From: Burkholderiales bacterium
GTDB lineage: Bacteria > Pseudomonadota > Gammaproteobacteria > Burkholderiales > SG8-39
Assembly: GCA_027493935.1 (NCBI GenBank)
Contig: JAOSJV010000001.1
Location: 930,001-994,000, forward strand
Length of the DNA stretch: 64,000 nucleotides
Reading direction: 5' to 3'
The notes beneath the pieces were generated by a model. The model ran no database searches. It had not been told where the DNA came from and was given only the letters and a program-made list of their open reading frames with translations. The position numbers and the translations under genes are program-made. Numbering within the stretch: the first letter of the stretch is position 1; each line of letters opens with the position of its first letter. Positions 35,604-45,528 of this stretch are shown in pieces.

Positions 35604-36365
35604 ATGCGGCTCGTCGACAAGACTGCGATCGTCACCGGCGGCGCATCCGGCATCGGCGCGGCGAGCGTCGTGCGCCTGCTCGCCGAGGGCGCGCGCGTGC
35701 TGGCGGTGGACACGGACGCCGACGGTCTGGAGCGTCTGCGTCGCGCGTCCGGCGACGCGGCGCCCAGGCTGCAGCGCATGGCCGCCGACGTCGCGGCGCC
35801 GGCGATCGCCGAGCGGGCGGTCGCGCAGGTCGTGGACGCCTTCGGCCGGCTCGACGTCCTGGTGTGCTCGGCGGCGGTCTCGGTCGGCCGCAAGCTCGCC
35901 GACACGCCAGACGAGGAGTGGGAGCGCGTGTTCGAGGTGAACGTGCATGCCGCCTTCCGGTGGTTCCGGGCGGCGCTCGCGCCGATGCAGCGGAAGCGCT
36001 CGGGTGTGCTGATCGCGATCGCGTCGCAGCTCGCCGTGGCCGGCGCGCGCAGCACCTGCGCGTACGCCGCGTCGAAGGGCGCGGTGCTCAGCATGGTCCG
36101 AGCGGTCGCGCTCGATTACGCCGAGCAGGGCATCCGCGCCAACGCGGTGCTGCCCGGCGCGACCGCCACGCCGTTCATCGAGCGGGCTTTCGCGCGGGCG
36201 GCCGATCCGGAGGCCGCGCGCGAGGCGCTGCGCCGCCGTCACCCCATGGGCCGATTCGCCCGCGCTGAGGAGATCGCCGCGGCGGTCGCCTTTCTCGCCG
36301 CCGACGACGCCTCGTTCGTCACCGGCGCCGCGCTGCCGGTCGACGGCGGGTTCCTGGCGGGCTGA
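35604..36365 (+). CDS. Short-chain dehydrogenase/reductase
   Basis: A 253-residue classical SDR. TAIVTGGASGIGAASVVRLL is the NAD(P) site, VLVCSAAVSVGRK the N-A-A-G equivalent, and IASQLAVAGARSTCAYAASK holds the catalytic Ser, Tyr and Lys. The end VTGAALPVDGGFLAG is typical. The acidic residue after the second strand (AVDTDADG) favours NAD. It is 12 bases after the urocanase-like gene, so it probably acts in the same pathway on a hydroxy or oxo intermediate. Confidence 0.9.
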   Translation: MRLVDKTAIVTGGASGIGAASVVRLLAEGARVLAVDTDADGLERLRRASGDAAPRLQRMAADVAAPAIAERAVAQVVDAFGRLDVLVCSAAVSVGRKLADTPDEEWERVFEVNVHAAFRWFRAALAPMQRKRSGVLIAIASQLAVAGARSTCAYAASKGAVLSMVRAVALDYAEQGIRANAVLPGATATPFIERAFARAADPEAAREALRRRHPMGRFARAEEIAAAVAFLAADDASFVTGAALPVDGGFLAG

Positions 36366-36367
36366 GC

Positions 36368-37348
36368 ATGCGCGTCCTGGTGACCGGCGCGTTCGGCTTC
36401 ATCGGCCTCAACCTGGTCGAGGCGCTGCTTGCGCGCGGCGACACGGTGATCGCCGCCGATCTCGGCGGACCGCCCGAGGCGGCCAGGCGCGCGCTCGCGG
36501 CGCGCGGCACGGGGCTCTCGGCGGTCGCCGGCGACGTGCGCGACGAGCGCTTCATGCAGACGCTCGTCGCCGCGTACCGGCCCGACGCGCTCGTTCATGC
36601 TGCGGCGCTCACCCCGGGGCCCGCGACGGAGCGCTCGCGCATGACGAGCGCGGTGGACGTGAACGTCAACGGCACACTTCGTGCGCTGGAGGCTGCCGCG
36701 GGACACGGCTGCGCGCGCGTGCTGTTCCTGAGCTCGGGCGCGGTCTACGGCGCGGCCGGGTTGACCGCGTCGCTGCTCGACGAGCGCGACACGCCGCCCG
36801 CTCCCGGCACTCTGTATCCCATCACGAAGCTCGCAGCCGAACGGCTGGCGCTGCGCCTCGGCGAGCTCGCAGGGCTCGACGTGGTGGCGGCCCGCGTTGG
36901 CGCCGCTTTCGGGCCGTGGGAAGCCGACACCGGCGCGCGGGACACGCTGAGCCCGCATTTCCAGCTCGTGCGCCACGCACGCCGGGGCATCGAGGCGGTG
37001 CTCCCGCGCCGCAGCGCGCTCGACTGGAACTACAGCCGCGACGCGGCCGCCGCGCTGCTCGTGCTGCTGGACCGCCCGGCCGCGGAGCGCGTCGTCAACG
37101 TCGGGCCGGGCTTCGCGCTCGACCTCGAGCGGTTCTGCGAGGCGCTCGCCGCGAGCTTCCCGCGGTTCCGCTGGCGCTACGGCGACGAGGCCGAGGCGAC
37201 GATCGACCTGCACGCGCCGCGCGACCGCGCGCCGCTCGCCGTCGATCGCTTGCGCGCCGCCGGATTCGCGCCGCGCTTCGATGAGCGCGGCGCGTACGCG
37301 GACTACGTCGCCTGGCTCGAGGCGCACGACGCCGGCGTGTCGATCTGA
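36368..37348 (+). CDS. NAD-dependent epimerase/dehydratase family protein
   Basis: A 326-residue extended SDR. MRVLVTGAFGFIGLNLVEAL is the G-x-x-G-x-x-G site, FLSSGAVYG the catalytic Ser region and TLYPITKLAAERLALR the Y-x-x-x-K. The substrate is unknown; sugar nucleotide or small hydroxy-acid are both possible. It starts two bases after the SDR stop, so the two are co-translated. Its 3-prime end carries a promoter for the next gene. Confidence 0.87.
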   Translation: MRVLVTGAFGFIGLNLVEALLARGDTVIAADLGGPPEAARRALAARGTGLSAVAGDVRDERFMQTLVAAYRPDALVHAAALTPGPATERSRMTSAVDVNVNGTLRALEAAAGHGCARVLFLSSGAVYGAAGLTASLLDERDTPPAPGTLYPITKLAAERLALRLGELAGLDVVAARVGAAFGPWEADTGARDTLSPHFQLVRHARRGIEAVLPRRSALDWNYSRDAAAALLVLLDRPAAERVVNVGPGFALDLERFCEALAASFPRFRWRYGDEAEATIDLHAPRDRAPLAVDRLRAAGFAPRFDERGAYADYVAWLEAHDAGVSI

Positions 37349-37373
37349 CGGCGCCGCTGCGGCGCGCTACACT
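37345..37373 (+). promoter_or_regulatory. Candidate sigma70 promoter before the small monooxygenase
   Basis: CTGACG (37345-37350) and TACACT (37368-37373) are 17 bases apart, 55 bases before the ATG at 37428. The -35 overlaps the epimerase stop codon. This would allow the small monooxygenase gene independent expression. Confidence 0.45.
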
Positions 37374-37427
37374 CGGCGGAACGCGCCGGCGGGGCGCCGC
37401 ACACGCGCAAGCAGAGGAGGCCGCAGG

Positions 37428-37724
37428 ATGGGAGCATTCGTGCTGGTGGTCAACGTCAAGATCAAGGCGGGCGAGGTGGAGCCGTTCATGCAGAAGCTGT
37501 TCGCCAACGCGACCGCCGCGCGCGAGACCGAACCCGGGTGCCGGCAGTTCGACGTGTCGGTGGACGCGTCGGATCCGACCAAGGTGATGTTCTACGAGGT
37601 CTACGACGACGAAGCGGCGTTCAAGGCGCATCAGGAGACGCCGCACTTCAAGCGCTATATCGAGACCGCGCTCGCACACCTCGAGTCGCGCGAGCGGGCG
37701 TTCTTCAAGCGCGTCGCGCCGTAG
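37428..37724 (+). CDS. ABM-family quinol monooxygenase-like protein
   Basis: A 98-residue dimeric alpha/beta-barrel protein of the antibiotic biosynthesis monooxygenase (YgiN-like) type. It reads MGAFVLVVNVKIKAGEVEPF, with ATAARETEPGCRQFDVSVD and VMFYEVYDDEAAFKAHQETP, the family hallmark. Such proteins oxidise quinols or simply bind small aromatics without a cofactor. GAGGAGG lies eight bases before the ATG. It closes this plus-strand cluster ahead of a repeat block. Confidence 0.88.
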   Translation: MGAFVLVVNVKIKAGEVEPFMQKLFANATAARETEPGCRQFDVSVDASDPTKVMFYEVYDDEAAFKAHQETPHFKRYIETALAHLESRERAFFKRVAP

Positions 37725-37743
37725 GGCGGTTGCGAGGCGACCG

Positions 37744-37933
37744 TCCCTCCCCTTTCAAGGAGCGGCGCAAACGAAGCCGGCGGGGTGGTTGCAGCCGCCG
37801 CAACCCGCCGCGCTTTCCCGGTTCTTCACCACCCCGGCCGCTCGCGCGGCCACCCCTCCTCGGAGAGGAGGGAGCGCCTGCGGCGCCACCACCCCGGCCG
37901 CTCGCGCGGCCACCCCCTCCGAGAGGAGGGGAT
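37744..37933. repeat. Dispersed repeat family A, three copies
   Basis: Units lie at about 37744-37796, 37826-37872 and 37886-37931. The last two are nearly identical direct copies with ACCACCCCGGCCGCTCGCGC followed by a CCCTCC..GGAGGG hairpin. They occupy the whole gap between convergent monooxygenase and permease genes. Confidence 0.85.
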
Positions 37934-37941
37934 CACCTGCG

Positions 37942-38613
37942 TCAGTGCAGCGCGATCTGCCGGTGCTCGAAGCGCGAGAGCAGACGCACGAGCGGCCACA
38001 GGCAGACGAGATAGATGACCCCCGCGGCGATGATCGGCGTCGCGTTGTAGGTGAGCGACTGCGCCTGGCGGGCGGCGAACAGGAGCTCGGGCAGCGCGAC
38101 CACGCTCGCGATCGAGGTGAGCTTTACCACCTCGAGCGTGTTGGAGACGAGGTCGGGGATCACGTTGCGCGTGGCCTGCGGCACGACGACCCAGCTCATC
38201 GTCTGCAGCGCGGAGAGCCCGGTCGAGCGCGCGGCCTCGTACTGGCCGCGCGGCACGCTCTCGATCCCGGCGCGGAAGATCTCGCCGTAGTAGCTCGAGG
38301 TGTTCAGCAGGAAGGCGACCGCGACGGCACCGAAGGCTCCCAGATCGATCTTCAGGAACGGCAGCCCGAAGGCGATGAACATGAGGAGCACGAGCGGCGG
38401 GAACGCGCGGAAGAAATCGACGTACGCAACCACCGTCCAGCGCACGAGGCGGCTGCGGACGGTCGAGGCGAGCGCGACCGCGAGCCCGCCCGCCACGCCG
38501 AGCGGCACCACCACCAGCGTGAGCTTCACCGTCATCCAGAATCCCGCGAGCAGGATCGGCCACGCCTGAGCGAGGATGTCAAGGTTGAAGAAGCTCGCGA
38601 TCAGCCGGTCCAT
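37942..38613 (-). CDS. Polar amino-acid ABC transporter permease (second)
   Basis: A 223-residue permease of the HisM/GlnP family. It begins MDRLIASFFNLDILAQAWPI, has about five helices, and carries the EAARSTGLSALQTMSWVVVP loop that docks the ATPase. Together with the other permease it forms the heterodimeric channel. It is last in the operon SBP, ATPase, permease, permease. Its start follows the stop of the upstream permease by five bases. Confidence 0.9.
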   Translation of the reverse strand: MDRLIASFFNLDILAQAWPILLAGFWMTVKLTLVVVPLGVAGGLAVALASTVRSRLVRWTVVAYVDFFRAFPPLVLLMFIAFGLPFLKIDLGAFGAVAVAFLLNTSSYYGEIFRAGIESVPRGQYEAARSTGLSALQTMSWVVVPQATRNVIPDLVSNTLEVVKLTSIASVVALPELLFAARQAQSLTYNATPIIAAGVIYLVCLWPLVRLLSRFEHRQIALH

Positions 38614-38618
38614 CGGCG

Positions 38619-39291
38619 CTATCTCTTCCAGGCGAAGCGCGTCTCGACCCAGCGGCCGAAGTAGACCACCGGCACGAACAGGACCAGGTAGGCGATCGCG
38701 CCGAGCGTGAGCGGCGAGGGGGTTGTACGAGAACGAGTACGCGGTCTGCGCCTGGTAGAGGATCTCGCCCACCGCGACCACCGCGCCGAGCGCCGTGTTC
38801 TTGGTGATCGCGATCGTGCGGTTGGTGAGCGGCGGGATCGTGATCCGCACCGCCTGCGGCAGCACCACGAAGCGCAGCGTCTGCAGGAACGAGAGGCCGG
38901 TCGAGCGCGCCGCCTCCCACTGGGCGCGCGGCACCGCGAGGATGCCGGCCCAGAAGATCTCCTCGGCGAACGCGGCGAGCACCAGCGCGAGCGCGAGCCA
39001 GGTCGCGACGAACGCGCTCATGCGAACGCCGACCGTCGGCAGCGCGAAATAGAACATGATGATGATCACCAGCGGTGGCAGCGCCCTCAGCACGTCGACC
39101 GCCACCACGATCAGGAAGTTGACGGCCCGCACCCGGAACGAGCGGACGATCGCCAGCACGAGCCCGCTCGCGATCCCCGCGAGCACGACGGCGAGCGCGA
39201 GCCAGACGGTGAGGAAGAAGCCCTCCACGATCTTCGGGAAGTACTGGCCCATGATCTGCCAGTTGAAGAACGTGTCGGCGAGGCGCTCCAT
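38619..39291 (-). CDS. Polar amino-acid ABC transporter permease (first, one frameshift)
   Basis: A HisM/GlnP-type permease of about 223 residues. MERLADTFFNWQIMGQYFPK opens it and EAARSTGLSFLQTLRFVVLP is the ATPase-docking loop. The last 35 residues (PLTLGAIAYLVLFVPVVYFG onward) lie in another frame after an extra base in the run at 38718-38723, then stop at 38619. The family ends the same way, so error is likely. It pairs with the permease immediately downstream. Confidence 0.87.
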
Positions 39292-39303
39292 AGCGGCGAG
39301 TTC

Positions 39304-39380
39304 TTGGTGGACAGCGGGCAGTAGGCGGTAGGCCGAGGCGAATATGCGCTCGAATTACTGTCCACTGTCCACTGCCGTCA
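39304..39380. repeat. CTGTCCACTG-type short repeats (family D)
   Basis: TACTGTCCACTGTCCACTGC at 39357-39376 and an opposite-strand GTGGACAGCGGGCAG near 39307 form degenerate direct and inverted copies. The same sequence type lies before the GST gene (46664-46717). It fills the gap between permease and ATPase genes. Confidence 0.6.
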
Positions 39381-40139
39381 ATGCTCTATGCTCGCGATGA
39401 ACTCCCGAATGCGCGGGTGTTCCGGCGCGTTGAAGATCCGGGCCGGCGGCCCCTCCTCGAGGATGCGGCCATGGTCCATGAAGACGACGCGGTCGGCCGC
39501 CGAGCGCGCGAAGCGCATCTCGTGGCTGACCACCACCATCGTCATGCCCGACTCGCGCAGCTCGCGCATTACCGCCAGCACAGAGCCCACGAGCTCCGGA
39601 TCGAGCGCGCTCGTCGGCTCGTCGAACAGCATCACCACCGGCTCGAGCGCGATCGCGCGCGCGATGGCGACGCGCTGCTGCTGGCCGCCGGAGAGCTCGT
39701 TCGGGTACGACTTCGCCTTCTCGGCCAGGCCCACACGCTCGAGCGCGGCCATCCCGGCGGCCTCGGCCTGCTCGCGCGACCTTCCCGCCACCTTGCGCAG
39801 CGCGAGCGTGACGTTGCCGAGCGCATCGAGGTGGGGATACAAATTGAACGACTGGAACACCATGCCGATGCGCTGGCGCACGGCGTTGATGTCGACGCCG
39901 GGGGCGAGGATATCGGCGCCCTCGATGCGGATCGCGCCCGCGTTCGGCTCCTCGAGCCGGTTGCAGCAGCGCAGGAGCGTGCTCTTGCCCGAGCCGGACG
40001 GGCCGATGACGAAGACGAGCTCGCGGGGGCGCACGACGAGGTCGACTCCCTTCAGCACTTCGAGGCTGCCGAATGATTTGTGCAGCCCGCGCACCTCGAG
40101 GATGGCGGCCTGGTCGTGGCTCATGCGCGTGCCCGCCAT
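39378..40139 (-). CDS. Polar amino-acid ABC transporter ATP-binding protein
   Basis: A 253-residue ATPase of the GlnQ/HisP family. Walker A is GPSGSGKST (about residue 46), followed by the Q-loop [13 protein letters not shown], the signature [19 protein letters not shown], Walker [14 protein letters not shown] and the H-loop VSHEMRFA. It powers uptake through the two permeases encoded downstream. The frame is intact. ATG at 40139 is used; a second Met five codons later is an alternative start. Confidence 0.93.
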   Translation of the reverse strand: MAGTRMSHDQAAILEVRGLHKSFGSLEVLKGVDLVVRPRELVFVIGPSGSGKSTLLRCCNRLEEPNAGAIRIEGADILAPGVDINAVRQRIGMVFQSFNLYPHLDALGNVTLALRKVAGRSREQAEAAGMAALERVGLAEKAKSYPNELSGGQQQRVAIARAIALEPVVMLFDEPTSALDPELVGSVLAVMRELRESGMTMVVVSHEMRFARSAADRVVFMDHGRILEEGPPARIFNAPEHPRIREFIASIEH

Positions 40140-40217
40140 GACGCAACGCGGAAGCGCGCGGGCGCGGCCGGGACGGCAGTTGCGCCGTCCGTGCGCCCGC
40201 CCGGCACAGCGGCGCGG

Positions 40218-41078
40218 CTACCTGCAGCTAGGCTTGTGCGCCTTCGGGTCGTGACCAGCCATGCCGGGCACGCCGTAGCCGGGGAAAACCGTAACCGTGG
40301 CCGAGCCCGCCGGGGGCTTCTGCCCGAACCACTTCTCGTAGAGGCGCGGCAGCGTGCCGTTCATCTTCAGGCACTCGATCGCCTCGTCGACCGCGTTGCG
40401 CAGCTGCGGATCGTCCTTGCGGAAGGCGGCGCCCCACACCAGGCCCTCGTCGACCTTGGCGGTGGCGAGCTTGAGCTGGCCGTTCGCCTTGACCACGGAG
40501 TACGCGGCCACGGTGTTACCGGACATGTGGGCTTCGGCGCGGCCCGAGATCAGCGCCTGCACGGCATCGGCGTTGGTGCCGAACGACTCGACCTTGAAGC
40601 CGTACTTTGCGGCGTTCTCCTGCGCCCACTTGTCGTAGGCCGAGCCGCGGTTGAGCGAGATGGTCTTGCCCTTCAGCTGCTCGAGCGAAGTAATGTCGCG
40701 TGACTTGGCCGGAACGACGATCGCATAGTAGGTGTTGAGGTAGCCCTCGCTGAAGAGCAGGTTCGCGGCGCGCTCCGGCGTCACCGTGGTCGGCGCGCCC
40801 ACGAAGCTGATCTTGCCGGCGTTCATCGCCGGGATGAGGCCGGAGAACTGGCCGGCGAAGATCTCGATCGGCTTGCCGATCTGCTTCGCGATCTCGTTGA
40901 TCAGGTCGACGTTGAAGCCCTCGACGCCCCCGCCGAGCTTCGGCATTGCGTGCGGCGCAAAGGTGCCGTCCACACCGGCGATGAGCTTGTCCTGGGCGTG
41001 GACCGCGGGCGCGGCGAGCGCCAGGGTGGCGACGGCTGGAAGCACGAGACGGCGGAAGAGGGCGTTGCGCGGGTTCAT
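40218..41078 (-). CDS. Polar amino-acid ABC transporter substrate-binding protein
   Basis: A 286-residue periplasmic binding protein of SBP family 3. The signal peptide MNPRNALFRRLVLPAVATLA ends at VHAQ. Mature motifs are IAGVDGTFAPHAM and EGFNVDLINEIAKQIGKPIE. It captures a polar amino acid or similar solute. GGAGG precedes the ATG at 41078 by eight bases. The C-terminus has an unusual Gly/Pro-rich tail (VFPGYGVPGMAGHDPKAHK). It is first in the transport operon. TATGCT on the minus strand about 73 bases upstream could be a -10. Confidence 0.9.
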   Translation of the reverse strand: MNPRNALFRRLVLPAVATLALAAPAVHAQDKLIAGVDGTFAPHAMPKLGGGVEGFNVDLINEIAKQIGKPIEIFAGQFSGLIPAMNAGKISFVGAPTTVTPERAANLLFSEGYLNTYYAIVVPAKSRDITSLEQLKGKTISLNRGSAYDKWAQENAAKYGFKVESFGTNADAVQALISGRAEAHMSGNTVAAYSVVKANGQLKLATAKVDEGLVWGAAFRKDDPQLRNAVDEAIECLKMNGTLPRLYEKWFGQKPPAGSATVTVFPGYGVPGMAGHDPKAHKPSCR

Positions 41079-41179
41079 GTCGGTTTCCTCCATGTCGGGA
41101 CGCGCCATCGGCCGGGCGCTCTTGGCCGCGCCCCGGCGCGGGCGTCGCGCAGCATAGCACGGCGCGCGGAGCGCACGCG

Positions 41180-41812
41180 TCAGCCCCGGCCTAGCGCCGC
41201 GCGCCTGCGGTTGTACTCGTTCGGTGCGATGGTGAACTGGTCGCGCGTGCGGCAGTAGCGGTTCGCGTAGAATCGTCCGACCGGGAAATAGCGCTCCGGC
41301 ACGATGCGCAGCGTCTGCGGGTCGACGAGACCCTCGCGCACGTGCAGCCACACCACCTCGCCGATCAGCAGATGCCGCGCGCCCATCGGAATGTGCGTGT
41401 GCAGCCGGCATTCGAGCGCGGCGGGCGACTCGGCGACGCGCGGCGGCGCGACGCGGCGCGACGGCGCGGGCGTGAAGCCCACCCGCTCGAGCTCGCTCAC
41501 TTCCGGCGGAAAGGCCTCCGAGCAGGCGTGCATCTGCGCCGCGATCGGCTCGTCGACCATGTTCACCACGAACTCGCGCGAGGCGAGGATGTTGCGGGCG
41601 CTATCCTTGAGCGGACCCTCGTCGCGGTTCTCGATGCTGAGGATCACGATCGGCGGGTCGTCGCCGAGCGCGTTGAAGAAGCTGAACGGCGCGACGTTCA
41701 CCACGCCGCCGGCGTCGCGCGTGCTCACCAGCGCGATCGGGCGCGGCACGACCAGCCCCACCAGCAGCTTGTAGCGCTTTGCCGCGTCGAGCGTTTCGAA
41801 GTCCCACTCCAT
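41180..41812 (-). CDS. Flavin reductase-like FMN-binding protein
   Basis: A 210-residue flavin reductase-like (PF01613-type) split-barrel protein. VGLVVPRPIALVSTRDAGGV with NVAPFSFFNALGDDPPIVIL is the FMN-binding signature. HLLIGEVVWLHVREGLVDP follows. It may reduce flavin with NAD(P)H for a partner oxygenase or act as an oxidoreductase itself. GGAGGA lies eight bases before the ATG. It follows the quinone-reductase gene by 11 bases. Confidence 0.87.
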   Translation of the reverse strand: MEWDFETLDAAKRYKLLVGLVVPRPIALVSTRDAGGVVNVAPFSFFNALGDDPPIVILSIENRDEGPLKDSARNILASREFVVNMVDEPIAAQMHACSEAFPPEVSELERVGFTPAPSRRVAPPRVAESPAALECRLHTHIPMGARHLLIGEVVWLHVREGLVDPQTLRIVPERYFPVGRFYANRYCRTRDQFTIAPNEYNRRRAALGRG

Positions 41813-41823
41813 CTCTCTCCTCC

Positions 41824-42814
41824 TCACCCGGCCAGCGCGGGATCGGTTACCAGCACGATCTTGCCGAGCGCCCGGCGCCCGGAGAGCTCCGCGAGCGCGG
41901 CGGGCGCCTGCTCGAGCGGGAAGGCGCGACTGACGTGCGGCCGCAGGCGGCCGGAGACGATCCAGTCGAGCACCTGCGCGAGGTTGGCGCGGTTCGCTTC
42001 GGGCTCGCGCGCGGTCCACGCGCCCCAGTAGACGCCGAGAAGCGAGCGCTCCATCAGGAGCGCGAGGTTGAGCGGGATGCGCGGGATGTCGCCGCCCGCG
42101 AAGCCGATCACGAGATAGCGCCCGCCCCACGCGAGGCTGCGGATCGCGGGCTCGGCGAAGTGTGCGCCGACCGGATCGTAGGCGACGTCGAGCCCCTTGC
42201 CGCCGGTCAGGCGCTTCAGCGCCTCGCGCAGGTCCTCCTGCTCGTAGTTGACCCCAGCCGCGGCGCCGAAGCGCTCGCAGGTCGCGAGCTTCGCGCCGGA
42301 GGAGGCGGCCGCGATCACCCGCGCGCCCATCCGCCTGCCGAGCTCCACCGCGGCGAGACCGACCCCGCCCGCCGCACCGAGCACGAGCAGCGTCTCGCCG
42401 GAGGCGAGCTGCGCGCGGTCCTTGAGGGCGTGATAAGCGGTTCCGTAGGTGAGCATGAAGGCCGCGGCGATCCTGAAGTCGAGGCCGGCGGGCAGCGGCA
42501 CGACGCTTGCGGCGGGCGCCACCGCCTGCGCCGCGAACCCGCCGTGCGGCAGCGTCGCCGCGACCGCATCGCCGGGCTTGACGTGCGCGACGCCGGCGCC
42601 GACCGCCTCGGCGATGCCGGCGATCTCGACGCCCGGCGTGAACGGGAGCGGCGGCTTGACCTGGTACTTGCCCTGCACCATCAGGACGTCCGGGAAGTTC
42701 ACCCCGCACGCTCACGGCGACCCGCACTTCGCCCGCGCCCGGCTGCGGCGCCGGCACGTCCGCGACGACGAGCTCGTCGATCGCGCCGAACGCTCTGCAG
42801 AGCACCGCTTTCAT
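41824..42814 (-). CDS. NADPH:quinone reductase, zinc-free MDR family (one frameshift)
   Basis: An MDR oxidoreductase of about 330 residues. It starts MKAVLCRAFGAIDELVVADV with GGAGG four bases before the ATG. NFPDVLMVQGKYQVKPPLPF is the quinone-reductase hallmark; LLVLGAAGGVGLAAVELGRR binds NADPH. The first 36 codons are in another frame from the rest; an extra G near 42703 explains this. No structural zinc cysteines are seen. It probably reduces quinones or enals with two electrons. It is divergent from the first acyl-CoA dehydrogenase. Confidence 0.87.
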
Positions 42815-42961
42815 GCCGCCTCCGATTGCGCCGCGACTCCGGTGCGGGACCGGCAGTCGCGCGGGCGATGATAGCCCGGCCGAGGGAGCATGACGCATCG
42901 GGCGAACGCAGTCGAGCCGCGCTACCATTGGGCCGACAGTGCCAGCGGCTGCGCAGCGATC

Positions 42962-44152
<1,191 letters not shown>

Positions 44153-44204
44153 TTCGACGTCGCGGTGCCGTCCGCGCGGGGCTCTCTGCGAGGTGGATGG
44201 TCGG

Positions 44205-44385
44205 GGAGCGGCAATGCGGAGCGGGATCGCCGCATGGTCGACCGCGGAGCGGCTTGCCGCTTGCGCGGAAATGGCGAGGTCTCTGTCATCCCCGCGAAAG
44301 CGGGGATCCGGGGCGGCGTCGGTCGTCGCGCCGACCGCGGTCCGGCGTGCCGCTTGCGCGGAAATGACGCCGGTTCTCGGACGCT
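44205..44385. repeat. Dispersed repeat family B, two units
   Basis: CTGTCATCCCCGCGAAAGCG with partners CTTGCGCGGAAATGGCG and CTTGCGCGGAAATGACG fills the gap between the two acyl-CoA dehydrogenase genes. In one frame it reads VIPAKAGIR, a familiar translation artefact of this repeat. Confidence 0.85.
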
Positions 44386-44392
44386 GAACACC

Positions 44393-45526
44393 ATGGACTT
44401 TTCGTTCTCTGAAGAGCAGCAGCTCCTGCGCGACTCGCTCGCGCGCTTCGTCGAGCGCGAGTACACGTTCGAGAAGCGCCGCGCGATCGTGCGCTCGGCC
44501 GAGGGCTTCAGCCGCGAGGTCTGGACGCAGCTCGCCGAAATGGGGCTGCTCGGGCTCACGCTCCCGGAGGCGCACGGCGGCTTCGGCGGCACCTCGGTCG
44601 ACACGCTCGTCGCGCTGCAGGCGCTCGGACGCGGGCTGGAGGTGGAGCCCTACCTCGCGAGCGCGGTGCTCGGCGCGGGGCTCGTCGCGCGCGCCGGCAC
44701 GCCCGCGCAGCAGGCGCGTCTGCTGCCGGCCACGGCGCGCGGCGAGCTGCTGCTGACGCTCGCGCACGGTGAGGCGGGCGCGCGCTACGACCTCGCGCAG
44801 GTGGCGACGCGCGCGCGACGCGCGGGCGACGGGTTCGTCCTCGACGGGCGCAAGGCGGTCGTGCCCTGGGGCGCTCAGGCCGACGTGCTGATCGTGTCCG
44901 CGCGCACGGCCGGCGCCGAGCGCGACGCGTCCGGCATCGGCCTGTTCCTGGTCGAGCGCGCGGCGCGCGGCGCGAGCGTGCGCGGCTACCGCACCATCGA
45001 CGGCCAGCGCGCGGCCGAGGTCGCGCTGGACGGCGTGATGGTCGGCGCGGACGCGGTGCTCGGGCCGCCCGACGCGGCGCTGCCGGTCATCGAGCGGGTC
45101 GCGGACGTCGGGGCGGCGGCGCTCTGCGCCGAGGCGGTCGGCGCAATGGAAGCGCTGCAGGCGCACACGCTCGACTACCTCAAGACGCGCCAGCAGTTCG
45201 GGCAGCCGATCGGCCGCTTCCAGGTGCTCCAGCACCGCGCGGTGGACATGTTCATCCACCTCGAGCAGTCGCGCTCGATGGCCCTCCTCGCGGCGGTCAA
45301 GGCCGATGTGCAAGACGCGCTCGAGCGTGCGCGCACGGTCTCGGCCGCGAAGGCCTACCTCGGGCGCTCGGGCCGCCTCGTCGCCCAGGCCGCGATCCAG
45401 CTGCACGGCGGGATGGGCGTGACCGACGAGCTGCCGGCGAGCCACTACGCCAAGCGCCTGACGATGATCGACTTCCAGCTCGGCGACGCGGATCACCATG
45501 CCGCGCGCTTCGCGGCGCTCGGCTGA
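44393..45526 (+). CDS. Acyl-CoA dehydrogenase (second)
   Basis: A 377-residue ACAD. It starts MDFSFSEEQQLLRDSLARFV. TRQQFGQPIGRFQVLQHRAV and QLHGGMGVTDELPASHYAKR are family signatures. The usual catalytic-loop signature (x-E-P-x-x-G-S-D) is weakened to HGEAGARYDLAQ, a pattern common in the smaller subunit of heteromeric ACADs. It probably works with the ACAD encoded upstream. ATG 44393 is chosen because sequence upstream in frame is repeat. An MDR reductase follows two bases after the stop. Confidence 0.9.
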   Translation: MDFSFSEEQQLLRDSLARFVEREYTFEKRRAIVRSAEGFSREVWTQLAEMGLLGLTLPEAHGGFGGTSVDTLVALQALGRGLEVEPYLASAVLGAGLVARAGTPAQQARLLPATARGELLLTLAHGEAGARYDLAQVATRARRAGDGFVLDGRKAVVPWGAQADVLIVSARTAGAERDASGIGLFLVERAARGASVRGYRTIDGQRAAEVALDGVMVGADAVLGPPDAALPVIERVADVGAAALCAEAVGAMEALQAHTLDYLKTRQQFGQPIGRFQVLQHRAVDMFIHLEQSRSMALLAAVKADVQDALERARTVSAAKAYLGRSGRLVAQAAIQLHGGMGVTDELPASHYAKRLTMIDFQLGDADHHAARFAALG

Positions 45527-45528
45527 CC

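Noticed and set aside
44165-44392. N-terminal extension of the second acyl-CoA dehydrogenase
   Set aside because: The extension is the translated family B repeat (VIPAKAGI pattern). The family start is at 44393.
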